Below are positions 25,896 to 34,593 of a stretch of DNA of 64,000 bases, in pieces. How positions within the stretch are numbered: the stretch's first letter is position 1; every line of letters starts with the position of its first letter. The stretch comes from RUG14515 sp045117995 (GTDB lineage: Bacteria > Bacillota_I > Bacilli_A > RFN20 > CAG-826): positions 1-64,000 of the forward strand of contig JBGUOH010000004.1 in NCBI GenBank assembly GCA_045117995.1, written 5' to 3'. Both the position numbers and the translations under genes were made by a program. The notes below the pieces were generated by a model that did not search any database, was not told where the DNA came from, and saw only the letters and a program-made list of their open reading frames with translations.

Positions 25896-25971
25896 TGGCG
25901 GATCTGACGGGAATCGAACCCGCGGTCTTCTCCGTGACAGGGAGACATGTTAACCGCTACACCACAGATCC
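25896..25971 (-). tRNA. tRNA-Asp (GTC)
   Basis: A 76-nt cloverleaf with acceptor GGATCTG/CAGATCC, anticodon loop CTGTCAC (anticodon GTC), canonical T-loop TTCGATT and an encoded GCCA end. First gene of a two-tRNA unit. Confidence 0.92.
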
Positions 25972-26089
25972 GTTTGTAACGCGCTTTAATATTATCATAG
26001 AAAATAATAATAAATGCAATAGGAAATTTAAGGAAAATAAAAAAGCACAAAGTCTTGTCTCTGTGCTTCTTTTTAATTTTAATTAAAGA

Positions 26090-26629
26090 TTAGTAATTTT
26101 CGACTCTTAATTCGAAATAAGATTGTGGGTGAGCGCAAGCTGGGCAAATCTTTGGTGCTTCTTTACCAATATGGATATGACCACAGTTACGGCACTTCCA
26201 GACGACGACATCAGGAGCGATGAATACTTTATCCGCTTTGACCTTTTCTAAAAGTTTAAGGTATCTTTGTTCGTGTTCTGCTTCAATCTTAGCAACGAGA
26301 GCGAACTTCGCGGCAATTTCCATAAAGCCTTCTTCTCTAGCTTCTTCTGCCATCTTCTTGTACATATCGGTCCATTCAAAGTTTTCGCCTTCAGCGGCCG
26401 CTTTTAAGTTCTCGATGGTGTTTGGAACTTGACCATCATGTAAATATTTGAACCACATCTTAGCGTGTTCTTTTTCATTTTCTGCTGTTTCTAAGAAAAT
26501 AGCGGCAATTTGTTCATAGCCTTCTTTCTTAGCTTGGCTTGCAAAATATGTATATTTATTGCGGGCTTGAGATTCACCAGCAAAAGCCATTTCTAAATTC
26601 TTTTCAGTTTTACTGCCTTTTAATTCCAT
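26090..26629 (-). CDS. rbr: Rubrerythrin
   Basis: A 179-aa protein with an N-terminal four-helix diiron domain (two E...ExxH half-sites, including ENEKEHAKMW and EAEHEQRY) and a C-terminal rubredoxin-type FeS4 site (CRNCGHIH ... CPACAH). It reduces hydrogen peroxide in the anaerobe cytosol. The frame is open to 26680, but AAGGAG before the ATG at 26629 fixes the start. It lies 47 bp after the ABC permease gene on the same strand, so it may share the Crp/Fnr-controlled transcript. Confidence 0.92.
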   Translation of the reverse strand: MELKGSKTEKNLEMAFAGESQARNKYTYFASQAKKEGYEQIAAIFLETAENEKEHAKMWFKYLHDGQVPNTIENLKAAAEGENFEWTDMYKKMAEEAREEGFMEIAAKFALVAKIEAEHEQRYLKLLEKVKADKVFIAPDVVVWKCRNCGHIHIGKEAPKICPACAHPQSYFELRVENY

Positions 26630-26676
26630 TGTGTATGTTCTCCTTAAATTAAGTTTATGGTAAAAACAATGTTTTA

Positions 26677-27444
26677 TCAATCTTTTTGCTTAATTAGTAA
26701 TTGTCTAATTACTTGCTCTAATAAAGTGAATAAGAGCATGAAAACAATAGCGAATAAGGAATAGGCGAAGACCCCTGTTAATTCGGTAGGATCTTGTTGC
26801 TGTACGAAGTGAATAACACTGCCTAAGCCATTAGTTGTGGTGCCGGTAATAACTTCCGCCATAATTTCAATCTTAAAGGACAAAGAGAAGCTAGAAACAA
26901 CACCGACAATAATATAAGAAATAGATAGTGGTAGTTTTATAAATAAAACTCTTTTTAAATAACGCGCTCCATCAACACGTGCGGCTTGTACCACTTGTGG
27001 ATCAACTTTTCTAATGCCACTAGCGACTGCTTCGTAAAGAATTGGAAAGCAAATGGCAATCACCACAAGGATAGGGGCGTCTTTAGGTGTTAAAAGAACC
27101 ACAAATAAGAATACTAGGGCAACAGTTGGAATACTCTTAATCACCGTCATTAAAGGCTTTAAGAAATCATAGAGAGGCTGATGGTTACCAGCAAAGATTC
27201 CAACTAATAAAGCAGCGACAAAAGATATAGAGAAACCAATAAACATTCTTTTGAATGTATGGCCTAAGCATTGATAGGAATATGGCTCTGTTAAAAGTTC
27301 ACCGAATCTTTTAAATGTTTCAATAGGCGAAGGGAATATTCCTCCGTTAGTGTCGAAACACAACGAAAGAATTATCCATAAAACAATTACGAATAATATG
27401 CCTAAGGCGAAGAGAGTAAATTTATTAGAAATAAACTTCCTCAT
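26677..27444 (-). CDS. ABC importer permease (SsuC/TauC/ThiX class)
   Basis: A 255-aa membrane protein with six helices and the EAA-type loop (EAVASGIRKVDPQVVQAARVDGARYLKRVLFIKLP) typical of nitrate/sulfonate/thiamine-precursor permeases. The start overlaps the end of the substrate-binding gene by 20 bp, and GAGGGG precedes the ATG. No ATPase gene accompanies it. It ends in TGA. Confidence 0.85.
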   Translation of the reverse strand: MRKFISNKFTLFALGILFVIVLWIILSLCFDTNGGIFPSPIETFKRFGELLTEPYSYQCLGHTFKRMFIGFSISFVAALLVGIFAGNHQPLYDFLKPLMTVIKSIPTVALVFLFVVLLTPKDAPILVVIAICFPILYEAVASGIRKVDPQVVQAARVDGARYLKRVLFIKLPLSISYIIVGVVSSFSLSFKIEIMAEVITGTTTNGLGSVIHFVQQQDPTELTGVFAYSLFAIVFMLLFTLLEQVIRQLLIKQKD

Positions 27445-28390
27445 CAAACCCCTCAATACCAAAGAGCTTTAAGAAGGTTTCGACAGCTTCTTTATTATTA
27501 ATAGCGCGCGCAAAACCTAAGCCCATACCATTGTTATTCTTGGTGACTGTTGTCGCCATTGCAGGAGCAATGCCGTACACAGTTTGAGCGTCTTGAGCAT
27601 CTTTTAATGCTTCTTCAATAACTTCTGGTGTTTTGATTGCGGTTTCAATATCCGCTTTTAAAGAATCTAAGAATGCTGTAGCGGTCTTTCTAGCGACAGT
27701 CTTCTTAATGAAGACGGAAGCTTGGAATAAAGCTTGATCATTTGATTTTTCTTTATACTTGGCTTGCATATCAGCATAGACTGCATAGCCCTTATCAGCG
27801 TTCTTGTTTAAGACAGTTGTTAAAACTGGTTGAGCAAGCATGACATAGTTAGGAACAACGTTTGTACCTGTTTCAGCATCGGCGAAGAAGCCAGCGTTAA
27901 CAGCAGCGGCTGCATCACTCACGGCTGAGACATAATGGACATTAGCGTCATAGTCATTACCATAAACATAATGGAAGACTTTATCTGGGACATTACCCTT
28001 TTGGAAAAGGAGAATTGTGTCGTTAGCGTCGAGTGTCTTATTCTCATCGTTGTTCATGCTGATGAGGTAGAAATTACCGAATGTGATTGTCGCGGCAATT
28101 TGATATTCCGCTTTCTTATTTAAGATGGCTTGCATACCAGCGTTGGTTGGTAAGACGATGACATCTTTCTTTCCAGTGACCATTTGAGGGATGATACCTT
28201 CTGCTGGGTTTGAGTTAGTTTCAAAGTTCTCGCTATTAGCATAGTTATAGAACGCTAATGCTGGAGCGCCTGTTGGAGTGACGATGCTTAAAGATGAACG
28301 ATCGAATTCTCCTGTACCTTGTTGACTTGAGTTGCTATTGCATGCAGTGAGCGCGAGGGCGACTGCGATAAGTGATATATATTTTTTCAT
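27425..28390 (-). CDS. ABC importer substrate-binding lipoprotein (NMT1/SsuA-like)
   Basis: A 321-aa lipoprotein: signal with lipobox LALTAC (Cys 17), then a two-lobed periplasmic-binding fold (TPTGAPALAFYNYA; DVIVLPTNAGMQAIL; VVPNYVMLAQP) like NMT1/THI5 and SsuA proteins, suggesting a small aromatic, pyrimidine or sulfonate ligand. GGAGG precedes the ATG at 28390, which I prefer to upstream in-frame codons. Its promoter carries a Crp/Fnr site at about -41.5. Confidence 0.82.
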   Translation of the reverse strand: MKKYISLIAVALALTACNSNSSQQGTGEFDRSSLSIVTPTGAPALAFYNYANSENFETNSNPAEGIIPQMVTGKKDVIVLPTNAGMQAILNKKAEYQIAATITFGNFYLISMNNDENKTLDANDTILLFQKGNVPDKVFHYVYGNDYDANVHYVSAVSDAAAAVNAGFFADAETGTNVVPNYVMLAQPVLTTVLNKNADKGYAVYADMQAKYKEKSNDQALFQASVFIKKTVARKTATAFLDSLKADIETAIKTPEVIEEALKDAQDAQTVYGIAPAMATTVTKNNNGMGLGFARAINNKEAVETFLKLFGIEGFDEEVYF

Positions 28391-28411
28391 TTTTTGATTT
28401 CCTCCGTTGTA

Positions 28412-28454
28412 ATTATACAGGAACCATTTATAATAAAATGTGATTGAGGTCACA
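28412..28454. promoter_or_regulatory. Divergent promoter region with consensus Crp/Fnr-type site
   Basis: TGTGA-N6-TCACA is a perfect CRP-type palindrome at 28439-28454 (centre 28446.5). The leftward -10 TATAAT (28417-28412) predicts a start near 28405, placing the site at about -41.5, the class II activator position; the -35 is poor. The rightward -10 TATAAT (28429-28434) puts the regulator's own start inside the site, which predicts autorepression. Confidence 0.7.
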
Positions 28455-28462
28455 CAAATATT

Positions 28463-29062
28463 ATGAAAATTCCACTTTTACAAGTATTAAGCAAAAAAGA
28501 ACATAAATTAGTGAATGGTTATCAAGTAACCAAAAACAGCATTATTGCTCATGAAGGTGACGCCTGTGAGAACGTCGGTGTCATCGTCTCTGGTAAAGTC
28601 GATATTGTTTCCTATGCCTTCAAAGGTAAAGAGATGTTGCTCAACTCTTTAAAAGCAGGAGACATTTTTGGTAATAACTTAATCTTCTCTAGTGATCCTG
28701 TTTATCGCGGTGATGTCATTGCTAAAGAAAAGTGTGTCATCGCTTTTATCAATAAGGAGAATTTGATCTTCCTTTTACAAAATAACCAAGACTTCTTAAA
28801 GTTGTACTTACAAGCTCAATCAGATTTTGGTAAATCCCTCAATGCGAGAATCCAACTTTTATCATTCACCAACGCTGAAGAAAGATTGTTCTATTACGCA
28901 AGTAAAAACGATAACGTTATCATCTTCAAAAACGTTACCGCATTAGCCGCGCAAATCGGCATTCAAAGAGAAACATTATCTCGTCTTTTAACGAGTTTAG
29001 TAAAACGCCATCTCATCAAAAAAGAGAAAGGAAAAATTACATTCTTAAAGAAAAGGCGCTAA
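28463..29062 (+). CDS. Crp/Fnr-family transcriptional regulator
   Basis: A 199-aa protein with an N-terminal cyclic-nucleotide-binding-type beta-roll (HEGDACENVGVIVSGKVDIV; LKAGDIFGNNLI) and a C-terminal winged helix (NVTALAAQIGIQRETLSRLLTSL). The four N-terminal Cys of Fnr are absent, so an oxygen-sensing cluster of the classical type is unlikely. It is divergent from the ABC importer/rubrerythrin genes with a CRP-type site between. It ends 1 bp before the convergent folD. Confidence 0.87.
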   Translation: MKIPLLQVLSKKEHKLVNGYQVTKNSIIAHEGDACENVGVIVSGKVDIVSYAFKGKEMLLNSLKAGDIFGNNLIFSSDPVYRGDVIAKEKCVIAFINKENLIFLLQNNQDFLKLYLQAQSDFGKSLNARIQLLSFTNAEERLFYYASKNDNVIIFKNVTALAAQIGIQRETLSRLLTSLVKRHLIKKEKGKITFLKKRR

Positions 29063-29063
29063 C

Positions 29064-29858
29064 CTACTTGTTAACGCCGTAAATCTCTAATAAGTTTTCG
29101 TAAAGGGCTAATCTAGTTGCGAGGCCAACACCACCAGGAACTGGAGTTTGAAGTCCGACTGGAAGACCTGGAATTGCGTCACCTTTTAAACCCTCATCAG
29201 TTCTTGAGATGCCAACATCAACAATGACGGCATCTTTTTTATATGTGAATCGATTGTCAAGGAAGCCAGCTTTGCCAATCGCCACGACAATCACATCAGC
29301 GTGAGCGATGTAAAAAGCCATATCTTCTGGAGTGGTTTTGCTGTGCAAAACTGTGACATTCATATTCTCTTTAAGCAAGAGTTTAGCCATTGGTTTACCG
29401 ACGATATTGCTACGTCCGATGACCACAGCGTTCTTACCTTGCATTTGAACTTTTTCAAAATGTAAGTAGTTGATAATACCTTTTGGAGTACATGGAATAA
29501 GTGATGATAATGGATGGAAACCATCGACGTCTTTTCTTGGATCAACCGCTAATTTAATGGTTTCTTCATCGATACCTTTTGGTAAAGGCATTTGCACAAT
29601 AAAGCCATCATGGAGGTCATCATTATTTAATGTGTCGATAACCTTCAATAATTCTTCTTGTGTTGTTTCTAATGGTAATTTAATGAGGTCTGCTTTGATG
29701 CCTAATTCATCAGCATCTTTGAGTTTACCACGGACATACGCATAGCTCGCTGCGTCTTCGTTGACTTGGACGATTGCGATGCATGGTTTTCTTTCTAAAC
29801 CTAAGACTAAGTTTTTAATCTCTTCCTTACGAAGAGCAACGTATTCTTTAATAGTCAT
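29064..29858 (-). CDS. folD: Methylenetetrahydrofolate dehydrogenase/cyclohydrolase FolD
   Basis: A 264-aa protein with the FolD motifs GFIVQMPLP, DVDGFHP, VVIGRSNIVGKPMA and PVPGGVG. It interconverts methylene-, methenyl- and formyl-THF in one-carbon metabolism. It is about 20 residues shorter than usual, with the catalytic Tyr-x-x-x-Lys region present (YAYVRGK). It is 2 bp after the deaminase gene. Confidence 0.92.
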   Translation of the reverse strand: MTIKEYVALRKEEIKNLVLGLERKPCIAIVQVNEDAASYAYVRGKLKDADELGIKADLIKLPLETTQEELLKVIDTLNNDDLHDGFIVQMPLPKGIDEETIKLAVDPRKDVDGFHPLSSLIPCTPKGIINYLHFEKVQMQGKNAVVIGRSNIVGKPMAKLLLKENMNVTVLHSKTTPEDMAFYIAHADVIVVAIGKAGFLDNRFTYKKDAVIVDVGISRTDEGLKGDAIPGLPVGLQTPVPGGVGLATRLALYENLLEIYGVNK

Positions 29859-29860
29859 AA

Positions 29861-30337
29861 TTACTTCACTAATTCATTTAATTCTTTGGCGTTGAATTGT
29901 CTTAATTTAATACCGGCTAATTCAAGCATCTTTTTACTAGCTTGGACACCGATTGTTTCAGCGTATTTATTTTCTAAATAAATAATTTCCTTAATGCCCA
30001 CTTGTACGCATGCCTTCGCACACTCATTGCATGGGAATAACGTCACGTATAAGCGGCAACCCTTGAGCGCGCTTCCGTTGCGCGTATTTAATATCGCGTT
30101 AAATTCTGCGTGACAAACATAAAGGTACTTAGAATCTAAGCCTTCACCTTTGTTCCAAGATAGTTGTGTTTCATCAACACCTTTTGGCATACCATTGTAG
30201 CCAATTGAGACGACTTTATTATCGTCGTCAACAATACATGCGCCTACTTTTGTATTGGGATCTTTGCTTCTTAAGGCGCTCAAAGAAGCGATACCCATAA
30301 AGTATTCGTCCCAAGAAATATTATCAAACTTTTCCAT
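29861..30337 (-). CDS. dCMP deaminase (ComEB-like)
   Basis: A 158-aa zinc deaminase with CHAEFNAIL and PCNECAKAC motifs plus the GYNGMPKG loop. It converts dCMP to dUMP for dTMP synthesis, which fits the neighbouring folD and ribonucleotide reductase genes. TATAAT ends 9 nt before the ATG with no Shine-Dalgarno, so the leader is almost absent. Confidence 0.9.
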   Translation of the reverse strand: MEKFDNISWDEYFMGIASLSALRSKDPNTKVGACIVDDDNKVVSIGYNGMPKGVDETQLSWNKGEGLDSKYLYVCHAEFNAILNTRNGSALKGCRLYVTLFPCNECAKACVQVGIKEIIYLENKYAETIGVQASKKMLELAGIKLRQFNAKELNELVK

Positions 30338-30364
30338 ATACAAATTATTATAATGATATTTGCT

Positions 30365-30393
30365 TTGAAAACAACTTAATATTACAATATTAA
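30365..30393 (+). promoter_or_regulatory. Promoter for leaderless nrdG
   Basis: TTGAAA (30365-30370), a 17-bp spacer, TATTAA (30388-30393); the ATG at 30399 coincides with the predicted transcription start. Confidence 0.55.
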
Positions 30394-30398
30394 ATACG

Positions 30399-31091
30399 AT
30401 GGCAATTGTAGGAATTGATAAACTTTCATTACTCGATTATGAAGACAAGGTTTCTGTAGTCTTGTTCTCACAAGCGTGCAACATGCGCTGCCCATTTTGT
30501 CATAATGGCGCGGCCATTTTAGGCGCGGCCAAAGAAGACGAAATTGACTTCAATGAAATACTCGATTTTTTGAAGACCAGAAAGGGTCTCATTGACGCGG
30601 TTGTTTTCACGGGTGGTGAGCCAACAATGGAACATGATTTGAAGGTTAAGATAAAAGCGGTTCGCGACCTTGGCTTTTTAATCAAGTTAGACACTAATGG
30701 AACTAATCCAGAAATAGTGGAATCTCTCCTTGATGAAGGACTCATTGATTATGTTGCTATGGACATTAAAAACTGTCCAAACTTATATGCTGAAACATGT
30801 GGCTTAAAGTTCATCAATGTTGAAAATATTAAAAAGAGTATTTCTATCATTATGGCGAAAGCGCCAGATTATGAATTTAGAACAACCTTAGTCAAAGAAT
30901 TCCATGAAAGAATGGACTACAAAGCTTTCCTAAATTTAATCAAGGGTGCCAAGAAGTTATTCCTTCAAAAGTTTGTTGACCGTGAAGGATGTATACAAAA
31001 AGGCCTCCACGAAGTTAGTATCGAAGAGGCCAATAAATTAAGAGATTATCTCGCGACAGGTATTTTAGAAGTTACTTTGCGCGGTTATTAA
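30399..31091 (+). CDS. nrdG: Anaerobic ribonucleotide reductase activating enzyme (radical SAM)
   Basis: A 230-aa radical SAM protein with CNMRCPFC (CxxxCxxC, about residues 27-34), TGGEPT and DTNGTNP. It installs the glycyl radical on NrdD. It is transcribed towards trxB and nrdD, overlapping the trxB 3' end by 20 bp; having nrdG convergent rather than co-operonic with nrdD is less common. The message is probably leaderless. Confidence 0.88.
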   Translation: MAIVGIDKLSLLDYEDKVSVVLFSQACNMRCPFCHNGAAILGAAKEDEIDFNEILDFLKTRKGLIDAVVFTGGEPTMEHDLKVKIKAVRDLGFLIKLDTNGTNPEIVESLLDEGLIDYVAMDIKNCPNLYAETCGLKFINVENIKKSISIIMAKAPDYEFRTTLVKEFHERMDYKAFLNLIKGAKKLFLQKFVDREGCIQKGLHEVSIEEANKLRDYLATGILEVTLRGY

Positions 31092-31992
31092 GCATTAAAT
31101 ACTTATCGATAAAGACGCTAGCAATTGAGGCATCGCCAATCGCGGAAGCCACTTGACGGACGTCTTTTTTTCTTGTGTCGCCTACGGCGAATAAACCTGG
31201 AAGAGATGTTTCCATCTTTTCATTGGTGACGATGAAACCATGATCATCAGTCTCACATAAGGATTTGAACAAATCGTTTTGTGGAACTTGTCCAATAGCG
31301 ACAAAGACGTTATTTGTTGGATATTCATGAACGGAGTGATCCATCGTGTTTTCAAAACGAAGACCCGCTAATTCATTTTGTCCTAAATAAGCGACAAGAT
31401 TCATATTATGAGTGATGTGAATGTTATCTTTTTGTCTTAAACGATCAATGAGGATTTGATCCGCAAAGAATCTATCAAAAAGAGTGAACATATAAACATT
31501 AGAACATGTTTGAGCAAGCATTAACGCATATTGTAAAGCTGTGTTAGCGTCACCGATTAAATAGACATCTTTATCCTTATAAAATGCGCCATCGCACACA
31601 GCGCAGAAGGAGATCCCTTTGCCAATGAATTCATCTTCATTTGGAAGGTTCATTTTACGGTGCTTAACGCCGTTTGCTAAGACAACAGCATGTGCTTGAT
31701 ATGTATGGTAATTTGTGGTGACTTCAAAATCGCCATCAACTTTAAGAATTCTTTGGACTTCTTCGAGTTCAAATTTAGCTCCTAAATCGAGGATTTGTTC
31801 GAAGAGATTTCCAGCGAAATCTAAACCAGAAATTTCCTTTGTGCCAGGAATGTTTTCGACACGTGGGGAATTAGCGATTTGACCACCGAAATTTTCTTTT
31901 TCTAAGATGAGGACTGAGCGGCCGGCTCTGAGCAAATTCAGAGCCACACTCATCCCTGCGGGACCACCGCCAACAATGATTACATCAACCAT
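31072..31992 (-). CDS. trxB: Thioredoxin reductase-like flavoprotein
   Basis: A 306-aa FAD/NADPH enzyme with GGGPAGMSVA, the redox pair CAVCDG (about residue 133), GDANTALQYA and a C-terminal GLFAVGDTRKK. It is 1 bp downstream of nrdD on the same strand, so it probably re-reduces the glutaredoxin-like domain fused to NrdD. Cytosolic. Confidence 0.9.
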   Translation of the reverse strand: MVDVIIVGGGPAGMSVALNLLRAGRSVLILEKENFGGQIANSPRVENIPGTKEISGLDFAGNLFEQILDLGAKFELEEVQRILKVDGDFEVTTNYHTYQAHAVVLANGVKHRKMNLPNEDEFIGKGISFCAVCDGAFYKDKDVYLIGDANTALQYALMLAQTCSNVYMFTLFDRFFADQILIDRLRQKDNIHITHNMNLVAYLGQNELAGLRFENTMDHSVHEYPTNNVFVAIGQVPQNDLFKSLCETDDHGFIVTNEKMETSLPGLFAVGDTRKKDVRQVASAIGDASIASVFIDKYLMLNNRAK

Positions 31993-31993
31993 A

Positions 31994-34372
31994 TTAGTTT
32001 AAGCTTTCAATGTAACCTTTGATGTTACTAGCGTTTTCAAAGACGTCGTTTGTGCCGTCGCCCTTTGGAACGATTAATGTTGGAGCTTTTCTAACGCCAA
32101 ATGCTTTGGTTTGATTAGCATTTTCTTCAGCATCAACAACATTGTATTTAATACCAGCTTTGTCTAAGAGCATCTTAGCCATCTTGCAGTTTGGACATGT
32201 CTTTGTGGCGAATAATAAGATTTCGTTTGTAACAATCTTTTCTTCTTCGTCGCATTCATCTTGAGAACCTAAAACGTCAGTGACTTTATGGGTGAGTTTA
32301 GATTTAGCAGGTTCATAAACTTTACGGTGTTGGAATTCTTCTGTCTTACCATCATTCCAGTTTTGGACTGGTCTATAGTAACCAGTAATACGGGAATAGA
32401 CTTCAGTTCTCTTACCACATTTTGGACAGACATATTGTTCACCGGTTAAATAACCGTGGTCTTTACATACAGAGTATGTAGGAGACATTGTGTAATATGG
32501 AATGTGATAATTTTCCGCAATCTTTCTAACAAGATTCATACAAGATTTCCAGCTTGGTAACTTTTGACCTAAGAAGCAGTGGAAGACTGTACCAGAGGTG
32601 TAAAGAGTTTGTAAACCATCTTGGATATCAAGAGCTTTGTAGATATCTTCTGTGTAACCAACTGGTAAGTGAGAAGAGTTGGTGTAGTATGGTGTTCTGC
32701 CATTTTCAGAAGCAGTAATGATATCTGGATATAAAGCTTTATCGTGTTTCGCTAAACGATAGGCTGTGGATTCGGCTGGTGTGGCTTCTAAGTTATATAA
32801 GTCACCATATAATTCTTGATAGTCAGATAATTTGTTTCTCATGTGATTGAGAACATCTTTAGTGAATTGGATAGCTTCTGGATTTGTTAAATCTTTTCTT
32901 AACCATCTAGCGTTTAAGCAAGCTTCGTTCATACCGACTAAACCGATAGTGGAGAAGTGGTTGTTGAAGTTACCTAAATAACGTTTGGTATATGGATATA
33001 AACCAGCTTCCATTAATGTGGTAATGGTGTTACGTTTCACTTTAAGTGAACGAGCACTGATATCCATGATGTGATCGAGTCTTCTGTAGAAGTCTTCTTC
33101 ATCAGTGGCTAAGTAAGCGATTCTTGGCATGTTAATAGTAACAACACCGATAGAACCTGTGGATTCACCAGAACCGAAGAAACCACCGGATTTCTTTCTT
33201 AATTCTCTTAAGTCGAGTCTTAAGCGGCAGCACATACTTCTAACATCACTTGGTTCCATATCGGAGTTGATGTAGTTAGAGAAGTATGGTGTACCATATT
33301 TCGCTGTCATTTCGAATAAGAGCTTATTGTTTTCTGTTTCTTCCCAGTCGAATGTACGAGTAATGGAGTATGTTGGGATTGGGTATTGGAAGCCACGGCC
33401 ATTCGCGTCACCTTCAATCATGATTTCGATGAAGGCTTTATTGACCATTGCCATTTCTTCAACACAGTCTTTGTACTTGAAATCCATTTCTTTACCACCC
33501 ACTAAACAGTTGAGTTCAGCCATATCGTTTGGCACGACCCAGTCTAATGTGATGTTGGTGAATGGAGCTTGTGTACCCCAACGGGATGGTGTATTAACAC
33601 CATAAATGAAGGATTGGATGCATTGTTTAACTTCTTTGTATGTTAAGTGATCAACTTTAACAAATGGCGCTAAATATGTATCGAAGGAGGAGAAGGCTTG
33701 AGCGCCTGCCCATTCGTTTTGCATAATGCCTAAGAAGTTAACCATTTGGTTACAAAGAGTGCTTAAGTGGTTAGCTGGTGAGGAAGTGATTTTACCAGGA
33801 ACACCGCCTAAACCTTCTTGGATTAATTGTTTTAATGACCAACCAGCACAGTAACCTGTGAGCATGGATAAGTCGTGGATATGGATTTCAGCGTTTCTAT
33901 GAGCGTTACCAATTTCATCATCATAGACTTCACTTAACCAGTAATTAGCGGTAACAGCGCCGCTGTTTGATAAAATCAAGCCACCAACGGAATATGTCAC
34001 GGTACTATTTTCTTTAACGCGCCAGTCGTTGATTTTTAAATAGTTATCGACAACATTTTTATAGTTGAGGTTTGTTTCTTTAATATCACGTAAATTTTGA
34101 TGTTGCTTACGATAAATAATATAGGAACGCGCGACGTCCACGTAACCGGCTTGAATTAAGACGATTTCAACGGAGTCTTGAACGTCTTCAATGCCAATGG
34201 TGTCGTTAACAACCTTGCGATTGAAATCGCTAGTAACACGTAAAGCAAGCATTTCGATGATGTCGTGATTGTAGAATTTGTGTTCCGCCATGAAAGCTTT
34301 TTCAATAGCGTTCTCAATCTTGGAAATATCGAACTCTTCAATATTGCCATCTCTCTTTTTAATTCTGAGCAT
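31994..34372 (-). CDS. nrdD: Anaerobic ribonucleoside-triphosphate reductase fused to a glutaredoxin-like domain
   Basis: A 792-aa class III reductase. An ATP-cone spans residues 1-95; the barrel has ESTGSIGVVTINMPR; the C-terminal Zn site (CPKCG) and glycyl-radical segment RITGYYRPVQNW follow. Beyond the normal end lies a thioredoxin-fold domain (about 715-792) with CPNC (726-729) and a cis-Pro APTLIVP. It makes dNTPs anaerobically. The fused redoxin implies reduction by a thioredoxin system, not formate. It is upstream of trxB in a two-gene operon. Confidence 0.92.
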   Translation of the reverse strand: MLRIKKRDGNIEEFDISKIENAIEKAFMAEHKFYNHDIIEMLALRVTSDFNRKVVNDTIGIEDVQDSVEIVLIQAGYVDVARSYIIYRKQHQNLRDIKETNLNYKNVVDNYLKINDWRVKENSTVTYSVGGLILSNSGAVTANYWLSEVYDDEIGNAHRNAEIHIHDLSMLTGYCAGWSLKQLIQEGLGGVPGKITSSPANHLSTLCNQMVNFLGIMQNEWAGAQAFSSFDTYLAPFVKVDHLTYKEVKQCIQSFIYGVNTPSRWGTQAPFTNITLDWVVPNDMAELNCLVGGKEMDFKYKDCVEEMAMVNKAFIEIMIEGDANGRGFQYPIPTYSITRTFDWEETENNKLLFEMTAKYGTPYFSNYINSDMEPSDVRSMCCRLRLDLRELRKKSGGFFGSGESTGSIGVVTINMPRIAYLATDEEDFYRRLDHIMDISARSLKVKRNTITTLMEAGLYPYTKRYLGNFNNHFSTIGLVGMNEACLNARWLRKDLTNPEAIQFTKDVLNHMRNKLSDYQELYGDLYNLEATPAESTAYRLAKHDKALYPDIITASENGRTPYYTNSSHLPVGYTEDIYKALDIQDGLQTLYTSGTVFHCFLGQKLPSWKSCMNLVRKIAENYHIPYYTMSPTYSVCKDHGYLTGEQYVCPKCGKRTEVYSRITGYYRPVQNWNDGKTEEFQHRKVYEPAKSKLTHKVTDVLGSQDECDEEEKIVTNEILLFATKTCPNCKMAKMLLDKAGIKYNVVDAEENANQTKAFGVRKAPTLIVPKGDGTNDVFENASNIKGYIESLN

Positions 34373-34511
34373 AAAAATCTCTCCTTATTCTTCTTTAGTA
34401 TAGTTAAAAGCAGTATCCCCAAATTCTGCTTACAATTAGCTATTTAGTAGCGGTCTCCCGCTTTATAGCAGGTGCATTAATATTAATAATATTGAGAGGG
34501 TTTGAAAATGA

Positions 34512-34554
34512 AAAAAAACACAAATTTAGACACTGTCTAGTTTTATGTTTTTTT
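34512..34554. terminator. Long A/T-flanked hairpin terminator
   Basis: An extended stem centred on AGA-CACTG-TCT with flanking AAAACA/TGTTTT arms and T-runs on both strands. It follows the TetR gene on the minus strand. Confidence 0.6.
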
Positions 34555-34593
34555 CTCTTTGAAAATTTATTTTTATGGTGTATGAACGATTGA

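Noticed and set aside
29055..29078. Hairpin spanning the convergent stops of the Crp/Fnr gene and folD as a terminator
   Set aside because: The arms pair with one mismatch, but no T-run follows on either strand.
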